Shown in pieces: positions 1 through 12,351 of a DNA stretch of 64,000 bases (position 1 is the first letter of the stretch; every line of letters begins with the position of its first letter). The DNA lies in contig JNEM01016396.1 of the NCBI GenBank assembly GCA_000697335.1, positions 30,887 through 94,886 on the forward strand, written 5' to 3'. Below the pieces are notes generated by a model, which saw nothing but the letters and a program-made list of their open reading frames with translations, was not told the DNA's origin and ran no database searches. This stretch comes from Conidiobolus incongruus B7586. Lineage: Eukaryota; Entomophthoromycota; Entomophthoromycetes; Entomophthorales; Conidiobolaceae. The position numbers were made by a program, and so were the translations under genes.

Positions 1-545
1 CAGCTATATCTTAGTTTTTAATAATAGTTCAATTTTTTAGAATTCAATTCGAAAGGCTTATTATCATGCTGTAGAGTAAATCATTTCAAAATATTTATAT
101 TCATATATTCAATTAGTTCATATTTCAATTTTATAAAAAAATATATTATTATGCTTAAAATATTTTCATCTTAATGATTTAATTGTGTTGAATATTCCTG
201 CCAAATTTTTACGTGTAATAATAATTATATAATATCAAAAAACTTAACTAATTCCGAATTCAAACTGACCAATTAAAATCAATTGAGATTAGAAATTGAC
301 TTGGATCGTGATTGGCTAATCCAATCTGACCGAGGCTAAATAATCCAATTAAATTAATCTTTCATATCAAAGTTTTCATAGTTTTTGGAATTAGATCATG
401 GTCTTGGTTTAAAACTTAAAAAATTGGTCGGTATATAAAAGAAAAAATATGATGAAAATTTGGAGATAGATATAAATTATCATAGAAGTTCCAAAAGCTT
501 ATATTTTTTCAAGTTTGTTGTTGATAACTTGTATTATATTGAAGG
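1..545. other. AT-rich upstream region of the PAK kinase gene
   Basis: I see no coding signal here. The stretch leads into the plus-strand kinase gene that starts at 546, and its only recognisable element is the TATA-like box listed separately. Confidence 0.5.
432..441 (+). promoter_or_regulatory. TATA-like box upstream of PAK kinase gene
   Basis: TATATAAAAG lies about 105 bp before the chosen start codon. The same motif type precedes the methyltransferase genes in this window, which makes it more than a random AT match, although A+T content here is high. Confidence 0.4.
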
Positions 546-2662
546 ATGTCCTGTGCTGAAAATCGTCCGGAAGTGATTAAATCTGGTTATGTTGAAATTA
601 AACAATCCGGATTTAAAAATTGGAAATCGAAAGTGAGATATTTAGTACTTGAAAATGATAATTTATACGTATTAAAAAATAATAACAGAGTAACTCCATT
701 ATATGAACCAAACTATAGTTCCATATTAATTCAACTTTATTAATAGGATAAAAGCGATTATAAGATGAAAATTAATTTAAAAGATATTCAAGAGGTTGCT
801 AGATGTGAGAATCAGATTTATTGCTTTAAAATTATTTTGAAAAATTATTTCTTGACTTTGAATTTTAATAACGATGAAGAGCTGTTTAATTGGATGGATA
901 GTATTTATGAAGTATTTTATATTTATCATTGCCTTATTCAGAATCTTATCAATGCTGATTGTTTTAGTTATCTCCATTATCCACTACATCACAGCCAACT
1001 AACTTCACTCACAATACTCACGTTACCTTTGATATGGAATCGAAATCTTTTCAAGTATGTATTGATAATATAATCATCAATAATGTTTCTAATATCATAT
1101 AGGGATTACCCGACGAATGGAATCAAATATTGCAATCATCATCTATAACTAAGGAAGAATATTCTGCCAATCCTCAAGCTGTGATTGAAGCATTGGATTT
1201 CTTCACCAACCAGAGGAGATTAGCCGATGAGGAGACGAAAAAGAATTCCATTGAATTGACCAGCACTCATTCCAGTGGTATGACCATGGTCAATCATGAC
1301 GATGATTTAGCTGCAAAGATGGACAATAAAATGAACTTTAATTACACCGAAGTGGTAATCATGTCAATATGATCAATTGCTTATATTAATCCAATTACTT
1401 ATAACAAAAGGATTCAATGGTCAATCAAAATATCACTTTAACCAAGTTAACTGATTCCAATTCTAAAAAGGGCAAAAAATCTAAAAACAAAGATTTAACT
1501 ACCGAGGAGTTGATGCTAGAATTTTGTAACTTACCATGAATTAATTTTAAATTAATATGTGTTAATCTTTATTATAGCAAAACTTGTTAATAAATCACCT
1601 TTGAAATTAGTTTATTTGACTCAAGATCAAATTGGACAAGGGTAATTGAAAATTAAATCAGATAAATTGTAGTTCTAACGATGTGATGAAATAGAGCATG
1701 CGGCAAAGTATTCAAAGGAAAAGAGATTAAAAACGAGAAGGCGGTTGCTATGAAACACATTAAGCTGAGTCAACAGAAGAAAAAACTATTGATCTTAAAT
1801 GAAGTTCAGACTATGAAACAAGTTCACCATCCAAATATTGTCAATTTCCTGGACTGCTTCTTGGAAAATCAAAATGACCTGTGGGTGGTTATGGAATTGA
1901 TGACTGGTGGCTCCCTGACTGAAATTATTGAGAAGTGTAGTTTATCCGAAGTACATATGGCTAATATCTGTTCCCAAGTAATCCTTCCCCATTATTATTG
2001 CCAATATTTGATGCATTGTAATCGACGATTTGTTATTATTTAGATGTGTGAAGGGCTATCGTTTCTCCATGGTAAACAGATTATTCATCGAGATATCAAG
2101 AGTGATAACGTTCTATTAAATGATCAAGGAGTAACCAAAATCAGTAATCAATTTGAATCTTATTTTAGCTTAATTATTTATCAAATTACTTTATTTAGCT
2201 GATTTTGGATTCTGTACTCTGATAAATAACTCTTCCAAGAAAAGAGGTACTATGGTCGGTACACCATATTGGATGGCTCCCGAAGTAGTTAAACAAAAGC
2301 ATTATAATCAAAAAGTCGATATTTGGTCCTTGGGTATAATGGTCATTGAAATGATTGAAAAGGAACCACCTTACTTGGATGAAGATCCTATAAGAGCTCT
2401 ATATTTGATTGCTACCAATGGAATGCCTACTTTAAAACAACCTAGCAAAATATCTGGTCCTTTGAAACACTTTATGGGTCTATGTCTTAGTGTAGATGTG
2501 GCTTATCGATCAACTGCAGATGAATTGATACAGGTAACAAAATACTAATATTAATTATTATACATTACTTACTAAATATTTTTACAGCATCCGTTCCTCA
2601 AACAGAAATGCTCCGCACGAGAAATGAAGGAACTAGTAAGGCAAACAACGACTTTAAATTAG
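546..2662 (+). CDS. Cla4/PAK-type serine/threonine kinase with PH, CRIB and STE20 kinase domains
   Basis: This p21-activated kinase acts downstream of Cdc42/Rac in polarity and septum formation. The product has an N-terminal PH domain ([17 protein letters not shown] at about residues 13-29). A CRIB Cdc42-binding motif follows (ISxP-type core [13 protein letters not shown], then [10 protein letters not shown]), and then a complete kinase domain. Visible kinase features are the glycine loop [15 protein letters not shown]-type lysine in AVAMKHIKL, the HRD loop [16 protein letters not shown] in ADFGFCTL, and the activation segment [15 protein letters not shown]. Roughly nine short introns interrupt the gene, one of them between the PH exons (donor at 690). 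PH plus CRIB plus kinase is the Cla4/Skm1 arrangement rather than plain Ste20. The stop is TAG at 2660-2662. The start at 546 is the first ATG before the PH domain, with a TATA-like box 105 bp upstream. Confidence 0.9.
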
Positions 2663-3539
2663 TATACCTTTTATACATGTTTATAACGAAATTAAAAAAA
2701 CTTTGATGATGGCATTAAATATATACCATATTAGATTAGTATTTATCAATAATAAACTAACATAGTTGTTAATTCTGGATATTGAGTTTGTTTTAAGATT
2801 CAGGATAATTCTGATGGCAAATTTATAAGATTCATTTTTGAAAATTTTTATTTAAAATCTACATTCACATTTATAAATTTTATATTAATGAGAAATTTGA
2901 TAAAACGAATCAAAATAATTTGAAATCGTCTTGCAACATAAATTTTAATCACCATCAAAAAAATTGCTAAGCAAATACAATTCCAATCAAGGCCATTCCC
3001 ATATATATCATTGGTTATTATGATTGAAATGTATAAAAAATTATTTTTAAAAATATGTGAACACTAACTGAATGACATTTTTATTTGATTATTATAAAAT
3101 TAAGTTTTAAATTCATTTATTGATTTAAAGTTAAGAGTTGCATTTTGAAGATTGTAGATTAATATTTTAATAAATTATTTACAATTAAAATTAATACTTA
3201 AATACTAATCAAGTCTATTATACATTCTTGAACATAGGGTTCTCTATTCCACTAGTAAGTTAAATGTAAATCGATAAGTAAATAATGTTAAGTATCTTGA
3301 TTAGCAATCTATAATCTAAAAATTAATTAAGGTTGAATCGATTTTTGAATCATATATTTCATACATTTTTTATAATCTTGAAGATGTTTACAATTCTTAT
3401 GAATGATATATAAACTATATCAAAATATATTATGTGTAAAACACAGTTATTATATAATTATATTACAATATAATAGATACAAATAAGTTAGTCGATTATG
3501 ATGCAATGCTTCAAGAAATAAAAACAGCCCTTTACTCAT
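2663..3539. other. AT-rich intergenic spacer between convergent genes
   Basis: This spacer separates the 3' ends of the PAK kinase and NOT2 genes. I see no coding or RNA signal in it. Confidence 0.5.
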
Positions 3540-5259
3540 TTATTGAAAATCTCTACCCGACCTGGTGTGAGGAGCATGACTTGAATCAGAGGTCAGATGA
3601 TGGTTACCAACAATATGAGATTGGGAGAAGGTGGGGTTCATCGAACTATTCATATATATCGATTGATTACCTCCTAATGCCCCTTGTTGAAATTGAGATT
3701 GAGGAAGATTCGGTGGAAAATGAGAATTGTGGAGTGCTTGCTGTTGCTTTAACAATTGCATTTGAAGCTGGTATTCTTGAGGGGTTAGCACCTGATTCGT
3801 TAAGTAATTAGAACTACCACTACCACCAGGATGAGTTGTTCCTCCTGGAATTCCTGCGCCATTGACAAATTGGCTGGATTGAAGGCCAGAGTACTGATAT
3901 TGAGGTTGATGGTAATTTGACCTATCTAAAACGTACTCGGGTAACACTGTAAACGTTTCCGTTCTAGTTTTCCATAGTTTAATATCAAATATGAGACAGT
4001 CAGTGAGCTCAAAACCATTTCCTCTAGGAATAGGGTCAGTTTCAGCATCTGGTAAAAACCACAGTTTGAAAGGAATATAATATTTCCAATTTCGAATTAA
4101 TAAATGTTGAGCTGCTAGTTCCTGAAGATTATCTTGGGGAATGTTGTAAAATATATAGAAAAGGGTAGCGTCAGAAAATAGAGGGATTTTTACAGCTGGA
4201 GAAGTGATGTTAACCATTTTATAGCATTCTGGAAGCGTGAAAGGAGGATCAATAGGGGGATTTGGTGGAGGTGGTGCATTTTCCGTCCAAGGAGAGGTGA
4301 AGTTTTGATGTAAACTAAAATATGAAATTAAACAATGATACAAATATAGGTGAAAAATCTATATTACTTGCGGGACTCAGTATCTAAATCAAGCTTCTTT
4401 AAATCAACCCCTAGAGCTAATAAATTTACTATAGGATCTTCTTTTTTCACCACAGAGCTAAGATAATCTAAGCCAAAGTAAGAAAAATCTTGATCTTGGT
4501 TTTCTTCTTGTTTTCGAAGACCGGCAGAAGCCTTTAGGGCATAACTCGTCTAGGAAAATAAAATAAGGTAAATAAAACATAACAGCTTTTATGATATAAG
4601 TGAACCTGTTCAGCCTCTGATGATACCGAACCATTAGATTTGGATTGTGCTAGAAATATTACAAATTACAAATTACAAATTAGGAAAATATTAAATTTAA
4701 TAGATTTTACTTGTGTTTTTGTTATCGGATGATTTTGAACCTAAATAAAAATTATATTTAGTAAAATCATAAAATTGAACAAGTTATTATTTAATACCTA
4801 AATCTTGAGAGTTGGGAACTGGTGAACGCGCGTTAGCTTGGTTATTACTAGAGGAATGATGAGGAAAATTTTCTTTGTGAGAATCATTTTGAAAATGAGA
4901 ATTATTCACTCCGTTACCACCTAGAGAGGGGAAATCTGAAAGATCCAAACCTTCACTAGGAATTGAAGAACCCATATTTTTAAATAGGTTGGCTCCTACC
5001 CAATTAGCTTTGAAAAGATTAGTGAATGATATAATGGAGGAAAAGAGGGATTTACTTGATCGAGATGCCATTTTAGATTGTGACCCTTGAGCAGTATTTT
5101 TAAATATCGGATTGGAGGTTAAGAGAGATTCAGTCCCTGAAGTTACGCCAGCTTAAAAATGTTAGTTTTACTTAAATATTTTCATATTAGTGGTTGTTGT
5201 ATAATACCTGAAGATTGAAAACGATTTCCGCCGTTTGACTTTAAATTATTATTGGGCAT
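3540..5259 (-). CDS. CCR4-NOT complex subunit NOT2 (CNOT2/CDC36 homologue)
   Basis: NOT2 is a scaffold subunit of the CCR4-NOT deadenylase and transcription complex. Three regions identify it. The first is the N-terminal motif GLDLSDFPSLGG, the conserved DFPxLGG segment of NOT2. A central exon reads DPIVNLLALGVDLKKLDLD, matching the conserved ALGVDLTTLGL region. The C-terminal NOT box runs from LFYIFYNIPQDNLQELAA through NWKYYIPFKLWFLPD to FELTDCLIFDIKLWK. I chose the start at 5259 (MPNNNLKSNGG), followed by an intron at about 5162-5207; at least five short introns are present. The protein extends about 120 residues beyond the NOT box as a Q/N/S-rich tail (QLQMQLLKQQQ). That is longer than the animal protein, which ends near the NOT box, so a missed 3' intron is possible. 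Confidence 0.88.
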
Positions 5260-7558
5260 GAAATATAAACCAATATTACGTCAGTTAAAATATCCTACTG
5301 TCTTTTTAGATCTATAGAAATCTATTTTAATAGTAATTAGTTGATATTATATTGTTAAAAAAGTAATTATATTTGTATATATCATTACTTTATAAATTTC
5401 AAAATTCAATGAAAAAGAATTGAAAGTCAAACAAATAGCTAAATAAACCACTAAACTAGGTGATCAAATCACGTGACTAACTCTTAACTTTATGACGATT
5501 TAATTTCTTTTTCCCATAATTTTTTCAATATTACATTTTAATCAAAACAATTTATTATAATATACTAATCAAATTTCACTGTTAAATATATGAACTATTT
5601 TTGGCATTTCAATATTATGTAAAATCAATATTTTACTGATTGATATGATGTTTTAATGAAATGATTAGAAATTAAAATTTAATCTTCGCTAAAAAATTGA
5701 CTCTACATGTCATTTTTCAAATGATGATAATGTGAATCTATGAATAAATTAAATATTTACTCTACATTTCCAAAATTATTTTGTCTTGATTTATTTTTAT
5801 AATTATATTAATCAGTAAACTGCTTGAATTAAAATAAATCAATATGTATATATTTCATCTATTATTCAGTTATCATATATGTAGTATTATTATTCATATT
5901 CAAAATACTGTAAATATATATTTAAAATCATTTATGGTATAATCTTTGAAAACATCTCATAAATTATAATGATTCAAAATTCTTAATCATTGTTATTTTT
6001 GTCAAAAACAACTCTGGTTAGAATACTATAATATGTCACTAATTATGACTCAATACTTAACAGATTTTAAAATATCAATTACTAAAATGATTATTCTCAT
6101 TTTCAGAATTTCATAATTTTAAATAGATAAAATGAATATTATAATTAAATCTATTTAATATATTTATTAGATGGAATTTGTCAAATAAAATATTATTATT
6201 TAATAGTATTATTAATATATTTATTTTATTTTATATTCAATTTTTTTCAAGTAATGAGTTAAATATTTGTAAAAATATGAAAAACAGTGCTTGAGCTTTG
6301 GATACATTTGTATTCAAATTTTTATTTGTTATTAATTTGATCTACATATATTTTATTACAATGCTTATGTGTTGATTTAAAACAACAAATTAAAATATAT
6401 TTTATATGGTGGTAGAAACCAAATTCGAAATTAATAATAGAAATATATATATGTATGTATATAAAATGAATCAACAGAATATATAGATAAAAATTATTCA
6501 AAGTCTTTATTCTTTTGATCATATTATTCTGAAAATAGCATCTAAAACTTAACATAAAATCCCATGAGATGACAAATAATTATTCAAAAAGATTACCATA
6601 TTAAAGGACATTATTGATAAAATATAGCTATACTGGATATCAATAAATTCGGTTTCCATGAGATATTTATAAAGTACTTGAGGTGATCCATATTTAAATA
6701 CTAAATATTTACAATGCTATATGATCTGTTCATAAAGATGACTTCGATATCAATTGATTAGCTATATAAAAAGTTAGTATAAATTAAAATGAATAAAATA
6801 TTGAAAATTAAGAATATATTGGAATAGAGGATTTGAATATAATCATTGAATATAATGTTATTTAGTTGGATTAAGTAATAATGAAAAAATTATAAGAATT
6901 TTATCTCTAGTTTAGGTATAAACGAAGCGATCATAATATGAAGGTATCAAGAGGAATACTGGGTAGGTGAAATATTGTGATGTATTAGAGTTAGTTATTG
7001 GTTTTAAATATGTAGATACAGTGTAAAATTTCAACAGGTTGTGATTATGAATTAAAAATATAGAAATTCCAATAGGGTTTAGGAGAAGGATGTATCTTGA
7101 TGGTGATAATAACTAGAAAAATAGAATATAATATTAATACTTGAGGATTTTGAAAACGCAATGTCTTGAAAAATGTATCAAATGATCTTTGCTAAGAAGT
7201 GAAAAGTTCAAGTTCAAGGGATGAAGACTAGTAGCTGAAGTAATCGAGGATATTAAATGCCCAATATAAAATATGATTTTCAAGATTATACGGTAAGGCT
7301 AGAAAAATTCAAGACCTAAAGTAGTAAAACTCAATGAGAAATTACAATCATATGTGCTTGGACTTGATAAGTTTCGGATTTAGACATCATATATTAATTG
7401 TTAATGGCAATCTAATAATTTTTAGTAAGATTTACATCGTGGTAAACGAGTTAATATTCTCTAAAATATTTTAAGGATATGTTACCAGGTACCTCGGGAT
7501 CAACTTTCACATTTATTCAACTTCCAGTGGTTGATTTGGTCAAATAAATTGAAAGAAA
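5260..7558. other. Long AT-rich intergenic region
   Basis: No gene is recognised in this stretch. From about 6900 to 7500 the sequence is slightly richer in G and C than its surroundings, but all frames are closed and I could not match it to anything. It lies downstream of uL13 and upstream of NOT2, so it includes the NOT2 promoter. Confidence 0.4.
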
Positions 7559-8167
7559 TTAGTGACCATAAGCTTCAAGAGCCTTGGTGATGGGTTCAAG
7601 AGCAGCTTGCTTTTGTTGAGCAGCCTTGGCGCGGAGAGCGGCAAGGTTCTTGCGGCGTTCATAGTAAGCTTGGGATTGGACCTTGCGCTTGTCTTCCAAA
7701 GTCTTAACAATGTCGTTGTATTTCCAGCCGACTTCAGAGGCCAAACGATCTAAAGTAGTGTACTTACGACCGGGCTTGAGGCGTAAGACACGGAGAGCTT
7801 GGGGAACAACAACGCGCTTGAGCTTATCGTAGGGAGTGGGGATACCTTCGAAAAGCTTAAGGCGATCTAAAGCTTGAGCACCACGAGCGGTCTTGTGGGG
7901 GATCATACCGCGGACAACACGGTGGAACATGCGGGAAGGAGCACGGAAGTGGAAGGGACCACGGCGGGGGTTGACAACACAACGCTTGTTCAAGTATTTG
8001 GAGTAAAGCATCTTGTTACGGAAGTGAGATCCGGAGATGTTGATCAATTCACAACGGACAACAACAACCTTTTGACCAGATAAGATTTGCTTAGCGACAA
8101 TACTGGCTAAACGGCCCAACAAGTGACCTTTACCATCAATAATAACTACTTTATCGAAATCGGACAT
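7559..8167 (-). CDS. 60S ribosomal protein uL13 (L16/L13a)
   Basis: This is a component of the large ribosomal subunit. The 202-residue product is intronless and full length for the family. It opens with the diagnostic [20 protein letters not shown], followed by [54 protein letters not shown] and the C-terminal basic helix ending EAYGH. Codon choice is much richer in G and C than in its neighbours (AAG, GTC, CGC-type codons), which is usual for highly expressed fungal genes and does not by itself suggest transfer. The gene is divergently transcribed from YAE1, with about 290 bp between the start codons. Confidence 0.97.
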   Translation of the reverse strand: MSDFDKVVIIDGKGHLLGRLASIVAKQILSGQKVVVVRCELINISGSHFRNKMLYSKYLNKRCVVNPRRGPFHFRAPSRMFHRVVRGMIPHKTARGAQALDRLKLFEGIPTPYDKLKRVVVPQALRVLRLKPGRKYTTLDRLASEVGWKYNDIVKTLEDKRKVQSQAYYERRKNLAALRAKAAQQKQAALEPITKALEAYGH

Positions 8168-8453
8168 GCTGTATAAATTGAAAAGTTGAAATTGGTTGCT
8201 CCAAGTAAAGGTATTCGGGCAAAAAGGGGTTAGATCTAATATACTCAGATTCCAACTAAAAGAGGGAGGAAATTGTGCAAAATTTCTCTAACCAAGAGAT
8301 GAATGTATAATTTAGATGAAATTGTGGGATAGTGTGATGCTTTCATTTATTCTAAGTTCGAATCCCATAGGTGGGAATTTTAATTGATAATTCATACAAA
8401 TAATAGCATTTATCGAGTACCAAGTAATTATTAAATATAATAACGAAAATATA
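8168..8453. promoter_or_regulatory. Shared divergent promoter region of uL13 and YAE1
   Basis: These 286 bp separate two outward-facing start codons. They contain the tRNA-like fragment listed separately. I see no other defined motif. Confidence 0.4.
8313..8374 (+). other. tRNA-like fragment (possible pseudo-tRNA or tRNA-derived piece)
   Basis: The segment contains GGATAGTGTGATG, which resembles the D arm and A box of Asp/Glu-type tRNAs. About 35 bases further on, AGTTCGAATCCC is a near-perfect B box and T loop. The T stem does not pair (CTAAG against CCCAT) and there is no room for an anticodon arm, so it cannot be a working tRNA. It may be a decayed tRNA or the head of a tRNA-derived SINE. 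Confidence 0.25.
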
Positions 8454-9120
8454 ATGATATCTGAAGATTTAATTTCTAACGGCTCTGACGACATCTTTAT
8501 AGATGATCATATTGAAAATCATATATATGAATCAAGGCTTCATTCTAATTTAATGAATCAATTGAAAACTAATTTTGAAAAAGTAATATAGGCTCAATTG
8601 AAAATTAATATCATTTTTAAAAACCTTAAAATTATACAATCAAATTCTTATTTATTTTTGACCTTTTAGGAAGGATTTAGAGAGGGAATTTTAACAACTA
8701 AAGATAAATTTGTTCAACTTGGATTTGACCAAGGTTTTGAAGAAGGTCTAGCAATTGGTGGGTTAGCTGGGCAGTTGTTGGGAGCAAGCTGGTATTTTAT
8801 AATCAATAAGTATCCATTATAAATAATTAATATATAAATTTAGGGCTTTAAAACAATTGAAGTTACTTGATTCAACTGAATCTGAAAATCTTTGTAATCA
8901 AATACAAGAATTAGATTTTGAAGAATTGATAGATAAGGAATATTTCAAATGCCATCCCGCTGAAGAAAAAGAAACAAATAATAACTTTAAGGGTTGGAAG
9001 GAATTACTACCAGATATTACTCTATCGGAATCTCAGGAAAAACAATATTATTTCAAGGATTGGTATACAGAGAGTAGAGCACTTATTGATCGAATAATTA
9101 ATAATACTCATTCGGAATAG
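8454..9120 (+). CDS. YAE1: Yae1-family protein (deca-GX3 motif)
   Basis: Yae1 works with Lto1 as an adaptor that delivers iron-sulfur clusters to Rli1/ABCE1 for ribosome function. Exons are 8454-8582, 8670-8791 and 8844-9120, with a clean TG|G junction forming a tryptophan at the second splice. The signature is the repeated GxxxG segment EGFREGILTTKDKFVQLGFD followed by QGFEEGLAIGGLAGQLLGA, the Yae1 N-terminal domain. An acidic N-terminus (about 43 residues) and an acidic C-terminal third flank it. The total is about 175 residues. The overlap with the Lto1 family means Lto1 is the alternative, but the arrangement and length fit Yae1 better. The stop codon is TAG. Confidence 0.8.
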
Positions 9121-10507
9121 ACTAATAGAAATATCAAAATATATTACATCAATTATATATAGATTAATCTATAAGATATTAAGCAATAAATAAGTCAAGA
9201 CTGTGGTGATTTTAAAAAATTTACTATATTCATATATCCTTTCTGGATGAAATGTAATTATTTTATTAACTTGATGTTATGTTTAATTTTAACTTTAATT
9301 TCTGTATTATTTTGTCTTCAAGAATCTAATTATTAATCATTATTTTCTTATCAAATAATATATAATAATTGTTATATAAAGTTTAACCTTGATCTGTATT
9401 GAATATTTTTAGCTTTGATTTTTTAATATTAATATCATTAACTACATTAATAATCATTATTGTATTAATATTGTTTGCTTTGTGATAATAGCATTTGAAA
9501 ATTATTTTTGGTTCTTTTAGTATTTTTATATATTAGTAGTGAATTGAATAAAAATTGTATTTTATTGTTTATTTATTGTATAGTATATTGAATAAGAAAT
9601 AGATATTTATATAATCATAAATACTGATAATACCACATATCAAATTAATGGCTTTAATTGGTTACAATATTATATTACTTATAACCTTAGTAATATCCTT
9701 AGAAGTTTGTTTATTAATATTAAAGGATTATTAAAACATACAAAATAGTAATTGGGGTGTTTTTATATTTATTTTTATGATATTAGATTTAAAATTTTAT
9801 ATTTTGTGTATAATGTTGCTGAAAAGAAAAAATTATGTGTTCAATATTAGTTGAATAAAATACTCAATCATTAATGAAAATGATAAAAATATTTATTAAT
9901 TGATTTAGAAATATTTTAGCTTAATAATGCTATATTTATTTTTTTGATATTATTTATATATTTTTTCAATTATATTAAAATTTGTAACAATTTATAATTA
10001 AATTTATGTGTTTGGCTTATAAATAAAATTTTGATTTTATATTTGACACCATTTTTTATAAATGCACATATATTTTTAAATTTCAATTTATATAAACTCA
10101 GTATTAAAATCGAACTTAGAATATAAATTAAAATCTTGATTATTTAGTTACAATATCAACTATCATTCATTAACTCAATATTAAATAAAACAACTTAAAA
10201 ATAATTATATTTATAATTTCAAACACTTTCTTAAAATAAATAATTAAAATTTCAATATTTATACAAAATTGGATAAATTATTAATAAATTTCAATCTTAA
10301 ATATTAATATATTTATAAAGATGGATATTCCTATAGTTAGATATATAAATGTATATAATCTTTGAATCTGATAAATTTATATTCAATAATATTATATATT
10401 AAACCAATTTTATAATTTTTACAAATAAATTGCTTATTATCATACTAATCTTTCATTTTAAATGTTAAAAGTATATTAAAGCCTACTAAGTGAATACTAT
10501 TAGTATA
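9121..10507. other. AT-rich intergenic region
   Basis: I see no gene or RNA in this stretch. It runs from the YAE1 3' end to the left end of a repeat-family copy. Confidence 0.45.
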
Positions 10508-11795
10508 GAAATTAAATAATAGCACAATTTTAAAATTAAAATTAAATAAATTAATTAATAAATAATATAAAATTAATAGCCTCTTTTATTTTTAATAACT
10601 CTTTTCTATACTTTTAATAAGCTTCTAATATTTAAAAAATAGTTTTTTTTATTAAAGACTAAAATTTAATATTTTACAAACTAATTTAATTTGTTTGTAG
10701 GAATTTTTTTTCTTGTAAGCTATTTTTTTAATTATTTAAAACAATTATAATTATATAAGTTATAATTAAGTAAATATACTAGATATAGTAACTCTCTCTA
10801 GTTTTTTTTATATAAAAAATCTTTTATAGTTTTAATATTATGAATTTTATAATTATTATACAAAACAATAAGTGTTTTTAATTTATATTAAAAACACTAT
10901 TTAAAAATTGCTTTATTTAAAAAAGTAATATATAATTTACTATTAATTAATTTTCCTTAAGGTATTAAATAAAAAAACTATATACCATTATAATTTATTA
11001 CAACAATTAATATTTTTTTATATTTAAAGTATTTATTTATTAGAATTTATAAAAGGGATTAATTTAACTAAATTTAATATTTTGTTTTATTGTTAAGTAA
11101 AAGATTATATAAAAAAATTTAAGATTTATTAATTATAAATATTCACTGTAAAAATTTTTGTTTTTAGTTATACTTTAATAAGTTTAGTCTAGGTATAGCT
11201 ATTTTAATTTTCTTTTAAGCTTTTATTAAATTATAAGATATCTATTTTATATTTTTATTAATTAAACTAAGTTTAAACTTAAGTATATATAATATGTTTA
11301 TATAATTAATATTAAACTACTTTAATAATTCTTAAATAAAAATAAAAAGGTATTTTTTAATATATTTTTTACTTTATTTATAAGTAAAAAAGTAATAATA
11401 AAAATTAATCTTTTAAATATTAGTAAATTTTAAATAATGTCTTTTTTAACATTAAAATCACAAATTTAACAATATATAATAGTTTTAGATAAACTAACAT
11501 CTTTATAAGTTGTTTATAAGTTTTAAATGATTTTAAAGGGTTTATAGTTAAGTTTTAAAAATACAAAAATAAAAGCCTTTTGATAATTATTAACTAATTT
11601 AAACATAGTTAAATTTAAGTATAAATTTTAAAATCAAAATATTTTAATAAAAAAAATAATTAAAATTGAATATATATATATATATATAGTTTGAAAATAT
11701 TTATTTTCCTATATATTTTATATATATATAATCTTTCAAAATGTATAATATGTTTGAAAAACCAGAAATTAAAAAATTTGCCATTTCTTAATTTC
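10508..11795 (+). mobile_element. 1.29-kb TIR element, family R1, copy A (reference copy)
   Basis: The left end GAAATTAAATAATAGCACAA and the reverse complement of the right end, GAAATTAAGAAATGGCAAA, form imperfect inverted repeats of about 24 bp. Each is directly flanked by TA, as expected for Tc1/mariner-type insertions. The interior matches five other places in the window over more than 1 kb. Composition is extremely AT-rich and every frame is closed, so it is either non-autonomous or heavily decayed. I could not recognise a transposase. Confidence 0.65.
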
Positions 11796-12048
11796 TATAC
11801 TAATATTAATTTTTTGTCTCAATTTAATTTAGAATGTAAATCAATCTTAGTAATCACAAAATTACCCCATGTTGAAATTTCAATGCCTCTTTTCAAAGAT
11901 CAATTATCAACCTCAAATTCCTAAATCATGTTTTCATATTTTCATCTTCCCTTTCAAACTCAGAGATAGACTAACTTTCAGTATGAAATTTAAATATATA
12001 TATTTGGATAAATTTTGTAATTTAGTATTATCTTGTGGTTATTTAAGT
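11796..12048. other. AT-rich spacer
   Basis: No feature is seen between repeat copy A and the LTR-like segment. A short open frame here has no recognisable product. Confidence 0.4.
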
Positions 12049-12351
12049 TGTAACCCACCCGACCAACTTCATCTCCTCATTTATTACCTCACGGAGATAT
12101 AACCCTGGAATGCCTGTCATGCCACTTCAAGGCCTTATTTTTTTTGAAGACCTAATACACTTTTTTACACTACTTACGACTAACAAATGGTCTATAAAAG
12201 AACCATTGTCAGAATGCATTTTCATTATCATTTCTGACTTCTCTGAAGCCTATTAAATCCTTAATAAACCTTAATAAATTAGCTTAGCCTAAACTACCAA
12301 ACAAATCACAAGCAAACTGCTCCCTCTTCTATTAACAACTTCCTATTAGCA
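12049..12351 (+). mobile_element. Possible old solo LTR (Ty3/gypsy-like), low confidence
   Basis: This is an island visibly richer in G and C than its surroundings. It begins TGTAACCCACCCGACC, a typical gypsy-type LTR opening, and ends TTAGCA. A TATAAAAG box lies inside at about 12195, followed by a polyadenylation-like AATAAA-type run. I saw no clear target-site duplication and no internal retroelement region beside it. It could equally be a promoter-like fragment of other origin. Confidence 0.25.

Noticed and set aside
3506-3811. A 101-codon plus-strand open frame overlapping NOT2
   Set aside because: It runs antisense through the Q-rich tail of NOT2 and has no recognisable domain, so it is a shadow of the real gene.
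7562-8083. Plus-strand open frames across uL13
   Set aside because: They are antisense to a highly conserved GC-rich ribosomal protein gene, where such frames are expected.
11691-12102. Two overlapping short open frames after repeat copy A
   Set aside because: They have no homology that I recognise and composition like the surrounding AT-rich DNA; one runs into the LTR-like island.
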